64,000 bases of DNA from Oribacterium sp. WCC10 (GTDB lineage Bacteria > Bacillota > Clostridia > Lachnospirales > Lachnospiraceae), in the NCBI RefSeq assembly GCF_900113415.1, contig NZ_FOPH01000012.1, positions 1 to 64,000 on the forward strand, read 5' to 3'. The translations under genes were made by a program, and so were the position numbers. Below the pieces are notes generated by a model. It did not search any database and was not told the DNA's origin. It saw only the letters and a list, made by a program, of their open reading frames with translations. The first letter of the stretch is position 1, and each line of letters starts with the position of its first letter. This document shows positions 53,254 through 62,500 of the stretch, piece after piece.

Positions 53254-54525
53254 ATGATAGTATTTCTTTTGACATTTCTAGTACTCCTTCTAATCGGAGC
53301 TCCGATAAGTATAGCTATAGGTGCCGGAGCCACAGCAGGATGCATTGCACTAGGATATCCGCTTCAGATAGTCGGACAAAAGATGGTAACGGGCATTGAT
53401 TCCTACCTGCTTATAGCAGTGCCGTTGTTTATCTTTGCAGGCAATCTCATGAATGAAGGAAAGATAACCACAAAGATATTTGATTTTGCAAAAGCACTGG
53501 TAGGATGGATTCCCGGAGGACTTGGACATGCAAATATTGTTGCAAGTATTATTTTTGCAGGAATGTCCGGTTCTGCGGCAGCTGATGCAGGCGGACTTGG
53601 CGTAATAGAGATGAAGGCTATGCGTGATAATGGCTATGACGATGAATTCTCAGCGGCTGTTACTTCGGCATCATCTGTAATCGGACCAATATTTCCCCCA
53701 AGTATTCCTCTTATCATATATGGATCGGTTGCATCTGTATCTGTGGCAAAACTTTTTATGGGTGGAGTTATACCGGGGCTACTCATGGGATTTGCTCTCA
53801 TGGTGCTGGTTTTTATATTCGCTGTTAAAAGAGGATATGAAAAATCTGTATTCAGTTTTAAGGTTCTGACAGAAAGTTTCAAGGGTTCAATTCTATCACT
53901 TGTAACACCGATAATTATACTGGCAGGATTCACAACCGGATGGATCACACCTACAGAAGCATCCTGCATAGCGGTATTATATTCACTTCTGATATCTGCT
54001 GTTGTCTACAAGACATTGGGAATTAAGGATTTCATCCGTTGCGCAAAGGACTCAGCGGTAGGTGCAGCCAATACACTGTTTATCATTGGAACATCGACAC
54101 TATTTACCTATGTCATGGTTAAAGAGGGTATATCAAGAGATATTGCGGATTTCATACTGGGTATAAGTACTAATCAGATAGTTATTCTTTTGATTATCAA
54201 TATCATACTTCTTATACTCGGAATGTTTATGGAACCCGGAGCCATACTTACACTTATGCTTCCGGTACTTGTTCCTATAGCTCAGGGAATAGGACTTGAT
54301 CTGGTTCATTTTGGTGTTGTGATGGTACTTAACCTTATGATCGGGCAGGTCACACCGCCTTTCGGCGTATGTCTGTTTATCATAAGTGACCTTGCTCATC
54401 TTAAACTTGAAGTTTTGTATAAAGGTATATTGCCTTTTATTATTCCACTGATTGTTACACTTATGATGTGTACATATATACCGGGAATAGTTACATGGCT
54501 TCCAAATATGCTTTTGGGAGCATAA
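53254..54525 (+). CDS. dctM: TRAP transporter large membrane subunit
   Basis: A 423-residue DctM carrier with about 12 transmembrane helices. Signatures: SYLLIAVPLFIFAGNLMNEGKI, GGLGHANIVASIIFAGMSGSAAADAGGLG, the IGPIFPPSIPLIIYG motif (about 147-161), and GQVTPPFGVCLFI (about 365-377). It takes substrate from DctP in a sodium-coupled step. GGGAGGAG precedes the start. It is followed closely by the GntR regulator gene. Confidence 0.95.
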   Translation: MIVFLLTFLVLLLIGAPISIAIGAGATAGCIALGYPLQIVGQKMVTGIDSYLLIAVPLFIFAGNLMNEGKITTKIFDFAKALVGWIPGGLGHANIVASIIFAGMSGSAAADAGGLGVIEMKAMRDNGYDDEFSAAVTSASSVIGPIFPPSIPLIIYGSVASVSVAKLFMGGVIPGLLMGFALMVLVFIFAVKRGYEKSVFSFKVLTESFKGSILSLVTPIIILAGFTTGWITPTEASCIAVLYSLLISAVVYKTLGIKDFIRCAKDSAVGAANTLFIIGTSTLFTYVMVKEGISRDIADFILGISTNQIVILLIINIILLILGMFMEPGAILTLMLPVLVPIAQGIGLDLVHFGVVMVLNLMIGQVTPPFGVCLFIISDLAHLKLEVLYKGILPFIIPLIVTLMMCTYIPGIVTWLPNMLLGA

Positions 54526-54625
54526 TGATGCTTTGATATGTGATGTCTGAAGAGAAATGTATTATATTCAGCTCTTTATTAGCAGAATTACGATGAGTTG
54601 ATGCTCAAAAGTCAATGGAGAAACT

Positions 54626-55312
54626 ATGAAAAAGTTATCGGCAACACAGAAAACAATAAACGAATTAAAGAAGTATCTTGAGTCTGATGAGGCAGTAATA
54701 GGAGATAAGCTGGCAACAGAAAAGGAAGTATGTGAAAAACTGTCTGTCGGAAGAGGTACCGTGAGAGAAGCGTTCAGAGATCTGGAAGCTGAAGGGTATA
54801 TCTCGATTGAGCCGGGAAAAGGAGCATTTATCATCAGAAAGACACAGAATGATACAGATGCTCTGGTCAACTGGTTCACTAAGAATCGAGGAACCATACA
54901 GGATTACGTTGAGTTCAGAAACATAATAGAACCCGCTGCTGCGCGTATGGCAGCAGCAAGGGCTTCGGATGGAGATATTTTGGAACTGAAAGAAGTTCAT
55001 GAAACATTTATCACTACAGCCGCAGTCATGGATGATGAGAGACTGGCATATCTGGATGAAGAATTTCATTCAAAAATCATGAAAATGACCGGCAATGAAG
55101 TTATGCAGCTGATTAATCATAACGTCAATAAGCGTATCATGAATTTCAGATTTCAGACATTTAAGATCAGACATAATGTGGATAACGCCATTGAGGCACA
55201 TGGAAAAATTCTAAGGGCAATAACGGACAGAGATCCGGATGTTGCAGAGATGTACATGAAAAGGCACATTGAATTGATTGATGAAGACATGGAAAGAATT
55301 ATTGTAATGTAA
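54626..55312 (+). CDS. GntR family (FadR subfamily) transcriptional regulator
   Basis: A 228-residue regulator. The N-terminal winged helix is typical (IGDKLATEKEVCEKLSVGRGTVREAFRDLEAEGYISIEPGKGAFI, about 27-70). An all-helical FCD effector domain (about 85-225) follows, with metal-ligand-type residues in DEEFHSKIMKMTGN and AIEAHGKILRAI. It sits 100 bp after dctM. Tandem FadR-type operator words ahead of dctP suggest it controls the TRAP operon, with a sugar acid as likely inducer. Only a weak AATGGAG precedes the ATG. Confidence 0.9.
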   Translation: MKKLSATQKTINELKKYLESDEAVIGDKLATEKEVCEKLSVGRGTVREAFRDLEAEGYISIEPGKGAFIIRKTQNDTDALVNWFTKNRGTIQDYVEFRNIIEPAAARMAAARASDGDILELKEVHETFITTAAVMDDERLAYLDEEFHSKIMKMTGNEVMQLINHNVNKRIMNFRFQTFKIRHNVDNAIEAHGKILRAITDRDPDVAEMYMKRHIELIDEDMERIIVM

Positions 55313-55456
55313 AAAGGCGGTATAATTAGTTTGATCTAAAATCGATATAAGGCTTGCAATTTAAGCTTTTATATAAAAACTTTTTTTATATGGAAACAGT
55401 CCATCGCTATGCGATAATTTTTAGGACTGTTGTTCCGTAGTAGTAAGGAGGAAAAG

Positions 55457-56113
55457 ATGAGGTTTTTTATTGACACGGCAAATGTGGACGAGATTCGCGA
55501 AGCAAATGAGATGGGCATCATTTCAGGTGTTACAACAAATCCATCACTTATTGCCAAAGAGGGAAGGGATTACATTGAGACTCTTAAGGAGATCACAGGT
55601 ATAGTTGACGGTCCTATTTCCGGTGAGGTTAAGGCGAGCACAACTACTGCTGAAGGCATGATCGCAGAAGGAAGAGAGATTGCAAAGCTTCATAAGAACA
55701 TGGTAGTAAAGATTCCTATGACTAAAGAAGGTCTTAAGGCTGTTAAGGTACTTTCAAGCGAGGGCATTCATACAAATGTGACCCTTATTTTTTCAGCGGG
55801 TCAGGCTCTTCTTGCAGCAAGAGCGGGAGCTACTTACGTTTCACCGTTCCTTGGACGTCTTGATGATATCTCTACAGATGGTATAGCGCTTATTCAGGAT
55901 ATCGAAGATATATTCCAGATGTACCCTGACATCGAAACTGAGGTTATCTGTGCATCGGTTCGTCATCCTATGCATATACTTGAGTGTGCAAAGACAGGTG
56001 CAGATATAGCAACAGTTCCGTTTAAGGTTCTCATGCAGATGGTCAAGCATCCTCTTACTGATATCGGTATCGATAAGTTCGTCAAGGACTACGAGGCGGT
56101 ATTCGGTAAATAA
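55457..56113 (+). CDS. Transaldolase / fructose-6-phosphate aldolase-like
   Basis: A 218-residue small transaldolase (TalC/FSA/MipB group). [16 protein letters not shown] opens the barrel; [15 protein letters not shown], the Schiff-base lysine in [45 protein letters not shown] and the late [26 protein letters not shown] are family motifs. The ATG at 55457 follows AAGGAGG. Whether it is a transaldolase or a fructose-6-phosphate aldolase cannot be read from the sequence by eye; with transketolase nearby, transaldolase is favoured. Confidence 0.92.
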   Translation: MRFFIDTANVDEIREANEMGIISGVTTNPSLIAKEGRDYIETLKEITGIVDGPISGEVKASTTTAEGMIAEGREIAKLHKNMVVKIPMTKEGLKAVKVLSSEGIHTNVTLIFSAGQALLAARAGATYVSPFLGRLDDISTDGIALIQDIEDIFQMYPDIETEVICASVRHPMHILECAKTGADIATVPFKVLMQMVKHPLTDIGIDKFVKDYEAVFGK

Positions 56114-56125
56114 GGTTTAGTGTGA

Positions 56126-56163
56126 AAAAGTCCTTGAGAGTTTAGAGCTCTCAAGGACTTTTT
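56126..56163. terminator. Bidirectional terminator between tal and pfp
   Basis: AAAAGTCCTTGAGAG, a 7-nt loop and CTCTCAAGGACTTTTT; both strands have a T-run. Confidence 0.9.
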
Positions 56164-56211
56164 ATTTTGTTGCTTTGATATTCCGGTATATATTGAGTGT
56201 CGGTAAACAGC

Positions 56212-57435
56212 TTAGAAAACAATGTACTTCGGAATTCCGTTTTCGTATTTACATGATATCTCACCCTGAATGAGAGGTGTAAGGTAGTCTATCATTTCCT
56301 GAGTTACTCCGTTGCCTTCCGATGTAATCCACTCTTCAGGGACTTTTTTCTCACGATCAGCAATCTGAGATATGTCGGCTGATCCGTACACTACCTTATA
56401 GGTATCTCCGGGCACGCGTGTAAGCGTAGACATTACTCCGTTTTCACCTTCTACAGCAAGTTTTACAGCATTTCTTCCGAGTTCCATAGACTCAGTGATA
56501 TCAGTCTCTGAGAGAAGGTGACCGGCACAACGCTGGAGCAGATTTAACTCGATATAACGTACTTTGCATCCGATGTTGGAACGGATTGAATTCTCGAGAA
56601 CACGACCTGCACCTGTTGCTATAGTGTGTCCAAAAGCATCCCTGGACTGATCACGATCTGTGTAGTCACATATCATCTTTCCACTTTTATCGCGGATACC
56701 TTCACTGATAGCTACTATAAGATTGTTGCAGATTGAAAGCTGTCCACGTACGTCTGAAAGGAACTCATTGATGTCGAAAGGATGCTCCTCCAGATATACA
56801 AGATAAGGAACATTGCTGTTTGCACCTTCGGCAAGTGCCGCTGCTGCTGTAAGCCAGCCGGCATTGCGTCCCATCATCTCAACGACGATAACATAAGGTG
56901 TGTCGTAAACTTCGAGTTCTCTTTCAAGTTCAGAAACTGTGGTTGCGATATACTTGGCTGCTGAACCGAATCCGGGACAGTGATCTATACCAAAAAGATC
57001 ATTGTCAATGGTTTTGGGGGCACCGACAACAACGATATCTTTGATATCGTGGGATTTGATATAAAGTGAAAGCTTCCAGACAGTATCCATGGAATCGTTG
57101 CCGCCGATATAGATGAAGTAACCTATATTATGTTTCTGAAATATCTCGATAATCTTTTGGAATTCAGACGAGTCCTTTTCGGGATCCTGAAGCTTATAGC
57201 GACATGAACCCAAAGCGGCTGCCGGTGTGACACTGAGCGCATCGAGAATATCATGAATTCCATTTATTGCACTAAGCTCCGTGAAATTTTCCTGCAGCAC
57301 GCCCTGAATGCCATATCTGGCCCCGAAAATCTTATCTATCAGAGGTGAATCCAATGCTTTCTCTATGATTCCGGTAAGTGTTGCATTGATGGCAGCAGTT
57401 GGTCCGCCTGATTGTGCTACAAGTAAATTCTTCAT
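56212..57435 (-). CDS. 6-phosphofructokinase, pyrophosphate-dependent type
   Basis: A 407-residue phosphofructokinase. QSGGPTAAINATL opens the nucleotide/phosphate site. The phosphoryl donor determinants read G-G-N-D114-S and PK141TIDND; Asp and Lys at these places (Gly104 and Gly124 in E. coli ATP-PFK) are the marks of PPi use. EMMGRNAGWLTAAAALA gives the fructose-6-phosphate site. I use the ATG whose first base is 57435, preceded by AGGAGG on the minus strand. It lies 137 bp behind the pectin methylesterase gene on the same strand. PPi-linked glycolysis saves ATP in fermenters. Confidence 0.92.
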   Translation of the reverse strand: MKNLLVAQSGGPTAAINATLTGIIEKALDSPLIDKIFGARYGIQGVLQENFTELSAINGIHDILDALSVTPAAALGSCRYKLQDPEKDSSEFQKIIEIFQKHNIGYFIYIGGNDSMDTVWKLSLYIKSHDIKDIVVVGAPKTIDNDLFGIDHCPGFGSAAKYIATTVSELERELEVYDTPYVIVVEMMGRNAGWLTAAAALAEGANSNVPYLVYLEEHPFDINEFLSDVRGQLSICNNLIVAISEGIRDKSGKMICDYTDRDQSRDAFGHTIATGAGRVLENSIRSNIGCKVRYIELNLLQRCAGHLLSETDITESMELGRNAVKLAVEGENGVMSTLTRVPGDTYKVVYGSADISQIADREKKVPEEWITSEGNGVTQEMIDYLTPLIQGEISCKYENGIPKYIVF

Positions 57436-57572
57436 TTTGCCTCCTAAAAACAAATCTCAAAGTTCCGTTTCAGATACTCCGTCATCTGAGCGGAAAGCGT
57501 AAAATCTTAACTTTGCGCCTAGATATTTCTACATCAAAATGAAGATAATGTCTATATAAAGTTATCATGTGT

Positions 57573-58793
57573 CTATGAAATAACCTTTTCTTTTGAAAAC
57601 ATACAGGCTTCGGTGTCTGTGAGTTCTTTAACAAACCTCGCTCTGGATTGATGTAGATCTTCTTCTGTAGCATCATATGCAGCATTGACGTTTGGCTTAT
57701 TTGAAAATGATGCCCCAGGACCGTAGTTTCTGTATTCGTAAAATCGCACGGTGGATTCTGCGTCTTTCTTATTCCAGTTATGGAAACCTTCCTTATTTAT
57801 TTGTGAACCTATGAAACTGTTCATTATAACTACAGATGCGTAATTACGCCATGGACGTCCAAGATAGCAGGTTCCGTCAGGACAATCAGAATCAAAATGG
57901 CAATCATCAAATACATATCCATAGTCCTGTCCTTCCGGGGTCGAGGATGCTGTTACGTAGCTTTTGATGACTCTTGTTTCATCTGAATCAAAAATACTAT
58001 TTAAATCTTTCTGAGAAAAACTTTTATCGGATGAGACTATGGTGGTGTCTGAACCGCAATATGAAGTATAAGAATGCTTTCTGTAGAGAAATGCTTCTCT
58101 GTTTTTTTGGAATATTACACATTTTTCAAAATAGGCAGTTGCGGATCCGAAAATGAAGTCAATATCACCTTCTATATAGCAATTATTGTAGTATTGATGT
58201 CCGTTGATCCTTGGCGAGAATTGCTTGGGACCGATAAAACCGTTTTTTTCTATCTCCTTTGGAGGAAGAGGGCCTGTAAACAATGTATCCTGCCAGCCGA
58301 GAAGACGGATATTTTCGAATCTGAGCTTATCGCCATCTGCATAAAGCGCTATGGCTTGTCCTATATCAGGGCCTGCACCGGCAGAATTTTCAATGGTCAT
58401 ATTTTTTAGAGTTACGTCATCTGCATCTATGATCATAGTGTAGGTTCTGAATGTTCCGAGTTTACCTATATCGCTGGATGGCATTTTAGCATAATTACCA
58501 TAGGAAATAATTGTATTATCGGAGGACAGGAATACGTTTGCTGATTCATTGGCGGCACAACATGATGTGCCTGAATCACATAACTCGGATTCATTTGATG
58601 AGATTCGGGATCTGAGATACTCGGCATTAAAATCTGTGTTGCTTCCTATGATAGTGAGATGGGGGGTCTTTACGGTAACTACTTCTTTATATATACCCGG
58701 TGCAATGGAAATGGTGTCTCCGGGTAAGGCATGGTCTATAGCCTCCTGTATACTTGTGAAATCACCGGTGCCGGATTTTGAAACTGTAATCAT
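57573..58793 (-). CDS. Pectin methylesterase (CE8), apparently intracellular
   Basis: A 406-residue right-handed beta-helix pectinesterase. Motifs: GDFTSIQEAIDHALPGDTI at the start, GQAIALYADGD (Gln), GWQDTLFTG (Asp), GDIDFIFGSATAYF (Asp) and YLGRPWRNYA (Arg/Trp). The protein begins MITVSKSGTGDF with no signal peptide or membrane anchor, so it should act in the cytoplasm on imported methylated oligogalacturonides. AAAGGAA precedes the start on the minus strand. Divergent from the GH28 gene and upstream of the phosphofructokinase. Confidence 0.93.
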   Translation of the reverse strand: MITVSKSGTGDFTSIQEAIDHALPGDTISIAPGIYKEVVTVKTPHLTIIGSNTDFNAEYLRSRISSNESELCDSGTSCCAANESANVFLSSDNTIISYGNYAKMPSSDIGKLGTFRTYTMIIDADDVTLKNMTIENSAGAGPDIGQAIALYADGDKLRFENIRLLGWQDTLFTGPLPPKEIEKNGFIGPKQFSPRINGHQYYNNCYIEGDIDFIFGSATAYFEKCVIFQKNREAFLYRKHSYTSYCGSDTTIVSSDKSFSQKDLNSIFDSDETRVIKSYVTASSTPEGQDYGYVFDDCHFDSDCPDGTCYLGRPWRNYASVVIMNSFIGSQINKEGFHNWNKKDAESTVRFYEYRNYGPGASFSNKPNVNAAYDATEEDLHQSRARFVKELTDTEACMFSKEKVIS

Positions 58794-59364
58794 AGGTATG
58801 AATTCCTTTCAACTTTATATAGTTAGTGCTTAACAAGTGTAAATTAACAGCATATGTCAAAAGCGGTGCGACCCGTTAATGACACATGGCACACATCTGT
58901 GTGCAATAATTACATATTATAATGTAATAACTGAGGAACTGAATTATATAATCGGCTACATTTATACTATCGGCTACGTCCAATTTTCCTGTTTTTGAAG
59001 TTTGAATGTTGTTTTGGTGAAATTGTTTATTCAAAACAATGAGAAAAGAAATGGATGTTAAATATGGCATCATTAAGCGCTTACAAATCCTGCGTGATTA
59101 TATAATATGACGATGACAAATGCACGAAAATGCATAAGACTCGAACTGATTCAGATGCACCTCTTATCATAACGGATATTTAAATACGTATAATATGGGC
59201 TAAAAAAGGAAAAATCAGCGCTAAAAAGTATCCGATAAGATAATAATCCGATAAATAGGGTCGGAATTTGTAAGTTTTTTGCTTTTTATACTGATATAAT
59301 CACTAATGTCAGTAAGAGAGAGGGAAAAATCAACAAAAAAGATTTGATTTCGAAAAGAGGAATT
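58794..59364. promoter_or_regulatory. Divergent pectin-gene regulatory region
   Basis: This 571-bp gap has no credible ORF. It contains the palindrome GCACACA-TC-TGTGTGC (58889-58904), the inverted repeat ATTACAT-N6-ATGTAAT (58909-58928), direct repeats ATCGGCTAC 18 bp apart (58951-58959 and 58969-58977), and ATTGTTT-N5-AAACAAT (59022-59040). A cre-like ATTAAGCGCTTACA lies at 59072-59085. ATCCGATAA repeats occur near 59230 and 59246, and an extended -10 TGATATAAT at 59292-59300 for the GH28 gene. It is one of the densest regulatory regions in the window. Confidence 0.65.
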
Positions 59365-60939
59365 ATGGATTTTGTAATAAGATCCGTTTTTAAGCGGAGT
59401 GTAACGATTGAACTGGAAAATGATACTATATGCTACACACCGGAAGAGTATATCATTTCAATAGATGGAAAAGAAATACTGAAAACAAATCTTAATGTAG
59501 TGTCTGTTGAAGGACTTAGTCCTGATAAAGAATATACCATTACACTTACAGATTCAAAGGGAAGCACAGAAAAGACTTTTCAAACAGAAAAAGAGTCGGT
59601 GCTTTTGGATGTTAAGGCATTTGGGGCTGTTGGAGACGGACTTCATGATGACACAGGATTTTTACAGGCTGCGATAAGCGCCTGTCCCAAGGATGGAACA
59701 GTATATATACCGGAAGGAAAGTACCTGACGAGACCTTTATTTCTGAAAAGCGACATGACCTTTTGGGTTTCTGAAGGAGCTGTCATTCTCGGAGATACAG
59801 ACAGAAGTCATTATCCTGTATTGCCAGGTATGACGGAAACAAGTGATGGTAAAGGTGAATATAACCTGGCAAGCTGGGAGGGAAATCCTGAAACATCCTT
59901 TGCATCACTGATAACCGCGATTCATGCAGAAAATCTTGATATTGTAGGAAAAGGAATCATAGACGGAAACAGTGACAAGAGTAACTGGTGGGTTGATCCA
60001 AAGGTCAAAAGGACAGCCTGGAGACCGAATGCGATATTCCTTAACGGATGCAAACACGTAAGGATGCAATCGCTGACAGTGAAGAATTCCCCTTGTTGGG
60101 CGATACATCCATACTATACGGATGATATCGGAGTATTTAACCTCAATATATGGAATCCTTCCGATTCGCCTAATACTGACGGATTTGATCCTGAAAGCTG
60201 CGACGGTGTGCTGATACTCGGAACCAAAATATCAGTCGGAGATGATTGCATAGCCATTAAGTCCGGAAAGTATTACATGAGCGAGAGACATCATAAGCCT
60301 GCGGATCATGTGACTGTACGAAATTCCTTCCTTGAAAGAGGTCATGGAAGTGTTACAGTAGGTTCCGAAGCTGCGGCGGGTGCAAAAAACGTTGAAGTTT
60401 CAAGATGCATTTTCAAGGAAACAGATAGAGGACTGCGCATAAAGACAAGAAGAGGAAGAGGTCCTCACGCGGTTTATGACAATATTTTCTTCCATGACAT
60501 CATCATGAAGGATGTTCATATGCCGTTCACGCTGAATATGTTTTATTTCTGCGATCCGGATGGCCACAGTGATTATGTGCAGGATCAGAACGAAAGACCT
60601 GTTGATGACAGGACGCCGTTTATCGGAACTATCAGGGCTGAGAACATCGAGGCCACCGGGGCGGATGAATGTATGTTTGTGGCTTACGGACTTCCGGAGA
60701 GATACATAGACAACATCATCATGAGAAACATCAATGTATCATTCCTTCCGAAAGAGATCAGAAAACCCGGGCAGACCATCATGATGGACAACTTCCCTGA
60801 AATGACCGGAAAGAGTGTATATGCCAGAAATGTAAGGCATTTTGTGATGGAAAACATCAGGATAAAGGGATGCGACGATTCGGATACAGAACTGATAAAT
60901 GTTACAGATTTTGACAGATGTAACGTTATTTACACATAA
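59365..60939 (+). CDS. Glycoside hydrolase family 28 polygalacturonase, apparently intracellular
   Basis: A 524-residue GH28 enzyme. A small N-terminal beta domain (about 1-85) precedes the beta-helix beginning VKAFGAVGDGLHDDTGFLQAAI. Catalytic motifs are all present: NTDGFDPESC, GDDCIAIKSG, RGHGSVTVGSE and RIKTRRGRG. There is no signal peptide (MDFVIRSVFKRSVTIELEN), implying cytoplasmic, probably exo-acting cleavage of imported oligogalacturonides. The ATG at 59365 follows AAGAGGAA; a TTG at 59344 has none. It is followed by the sugar ABC transporter, 61 bp away, likely in the same operon. Confidence 0.93.
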   Translation: MDFVIRSVFKRSVTIELENDTICYTPEEYIISIDGKEILKTNLNVVSVEGLSPDKEYTITLTDSKGSTEKTFQTEKESVLLDVKAFGAVGDGLHDDTGFLQAAISACPKDGTVYIPEGKYLTRPLFLKSDMTFWVSEGAVILGDTDRSHYPVLPGMTETSDGKGEYNLASWEGNPETSFASLITAIHAENLDIVGKGIIDGNSDKSNWWVDPKVKRTAWRPNAIFLNGCKHVRMQSLTVKNSPCWAIHPYYTDDIGVFNLNIWNPSDSPNTDGFDPESCDGVLILGTKISVGDDCIAIKSGKYYMSERHHKPADHVTVRNSFLERGHGSVTVGSEAAAGAKNVEVSRCIFKETDRGLRIKTRRGRGPHAVYDNIFFHDIIMKDVHMPFTLNMFYFCDPDGHSDYVQDQNERPVDDRTPFIGTIRAENIEATGADECMFVAYGLPERYIDNIIMRNINVSFLPKEIRKPGQTIMMDNFPEMTGKSVYARNVRHFVMENIRIKGCDDSDTELINVTDFDRCNVIYT

Positions 60940-60947
60940 GTATATTA

Positions 60948-60987
60948 CGGGCGCGAGCCCGATTAAATCAGGAACACAAAAGTTCCT
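60948..60987 (+). promoter_or_regulatory. Two intercistronic hairpins between GH28 and the sugar-binding gene
   Basis: CGGGC-GCGA-GCCCG (60948-60961), with a GNRA tetraloop, and AGGAAC-N6-GTTCCT (60970-60987), which ends beside the AAGGAGG of the next gene. They lack T-tracts, so protection or processing of the downstream mRNA is more likely than termination. Confidence 0.65.
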
Positions 60988-61000
60988 AAGGAGGCAAAAA

Positions 61001-62368
61001 ATGAGAAAAATGGTTACTAAGATTCTTTCAGGAAGCTTGGCTGCATCCATGGTTATGGGTCTTGCAGCATGTGGCGGATCATCAACCGCTCCTACAGAGG
61101 CGGCAAAGGCTGAGGCTACTACAGCAGCAACTACTGCTGCTGAGACAGTTGCAAATGCAGCAGCTGAAAACGGTGGTGATGTAAACCTCAGAATTTCATG
61201 GTGGGGCGGCGATTCAAGACACAACGCAACACTCAAGATGCTTGATGAGTATATGGCAGCAAATCCAAACGTTAAGGTCGAGTCTGAGTATGGTGCATGG
61301 TCAGGCTGGCAGGATAAGATCGCTACACAGATCGCCGGTAACTCAGAGCCTGATCTTTTCCAAATCAACTGGAACTGGTTATGGCAGTTCAGTGCAGACG
61401 GAACAAGATTTGCAGATCTTAAGGATCTCACAGATTTTGATCTTTCACAGTATGATCAGTCACTTCTTGATCTCATGACAATCGACGGACATGTACTCGG
61501 CGTTCCTGTATCTTCAACAGGTAGAGTATTCTACTGGAACAAGGCAACATTCGAGAAGGCGGGCCTTGAAGTTCCTACAAGCTTTGCTGATATCCTTGCA
61601 GCAGGTCCTGTATTCAAGGAGAAGCTTGGTGATGATTATTATCCGCTTGCAGCAGGAACTTATGACCTTGTAATTCTTCTTACATACTATATGCAGGAGA
61701 AGTACAACAAGCAGTGGGTTGTTGACGGACAGCTTAACTACACAGTAGACGAGCTTGCAGACGGCTTTGATTTCCTTAAGAGCCTTGAGGAGAATCACGT
61801 TATCCCTACACAGGAAAAGCTCACAGGCGACGGTGCTGATTCTCTTGATAAGAACCCTAACTTCATCGACGGACATTATGCAGGTCTTGTTGAGTGGGAC
61901 AGCTCTATCAAGAAACTTGTTGATGCACTTGACAGTGATCAGGAACTTGTAATCGGAGAGTATCCTGCAGACTACGGCACACCTGCTACAGTTTATAAGG
62001 TATCTATGGGATTCGCGATTTCACCTAACTCAGCAAACAAGGAAGAGGCTGCCAAGCTCCTTCAGTACATGTTCAATGGTGATGGTGTAGAGACTCTTGC
62101 TCTTGAGAGAGGCGTTCCTGCTTCTAAGGCAGCTCAGGAGAAGCTTTCTGCTTCAGGCGCTCTTTCAGGTCTTACATATGAGGCTAATCAGGCTGCATCA
62201 GCCAATGCACCATTCCAGCTTTCTCCATACTATGAGGATGCTGCTCTTAAGGACAGTGCAGAGGGCGCATATCAGGAAATCATGAATGATATGTCTTATG
62301 ATGGAGTAGATTCCAAGGAACTTGCCCAGTCACTTATCGATGCGGTTAATGAGGTTGAGAGCAAGTAA
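61001..62368 (+). CDS. Sugar ABC transporter substrate-binding lipoprotein
   Basis: A 455-residue family 1 solute-binding protein. The signal peptide ends in LAAC with lipidated C24; an Ala/Thr/Glu linker runs to about residue 60. The binding domain opens LRISWWGGDSRHNATLKMLDEYMAANPNVKVESEYG, typical of oligosaccharide receptors, and AAKLLQYMFNGDGVETLALERGVPAS is the usual late family segment. The ATG at 61001 follows AAGGAGG. Codon bias is strong. Downstream lie the two permeases; the GH28 gene upstream suggests oligogalacturonide as ligand. No ATPase gene is visible before the window ends; such systems often share one encoded elsewhere. Confidence 0.92.
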   Translation: MRKMVTKILSGSLAASMVMGLAACGGSSTAPTEAAKAEATTAATTAAETVANAAAENGGDVNLRISWWGGDSRHNATLKMLDEYMAANPNVKVESEYGAWSGWQDKIATQIAGNSEPDLFQINWNWLWQFSADGTRFADLKDLTDFDLSQYDQSLLDLMTIDGHVLGVPVSSTGRVFYWNKATFEKAGLEVPTSFADILAAGPVFKEKLGDDYYPLAAGTYDLVILLTYYMQEKYNKQWVVDGQLNYTVDELADGFDFLKSLEENHVIPTQEKLTGDGADSLDKNPNFIDGHYAGLVEWDSSIKKLVDALDSDQELVIGEYPADYGTPATVYKVSMGFAISPNSANKEEAAKLLQYMFNGDGVETLALERGVPASKAAQEKLSASGALSGLTYEANQAASANAPFQLSPYYEDAALKDSAEGAYQEIMNDMSYDGVDSKELAQSLIDAVNEVESK

Positions 62369-62443
62369 TCTGTAGTAACAGATTGAAAGTGATTTAATCC
62401 CTGATCCTCCTAATGTTAAGGGTTTAAATATTGTTTGTACGAT

Positions 62444-62468
62444 TCGGGCCTTCGGTTCGGGGGCCCGA
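62444..62468 (+). promoter_or_regulatory. Intercistronic GC hairpin between the binding protein and permease genes
   Basis: TCGGGCC-N11-GGCCCGA with TTCGGTTCGG in the loop and no T-tract. Placed like the hairpins after tctC and dctP, it probably stabilises the upstream mRNA. Confidence 0.65.
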
Positions 62469-62500
62469 TTCATATGCAGAAATTTACAAGGAGTAGACAA

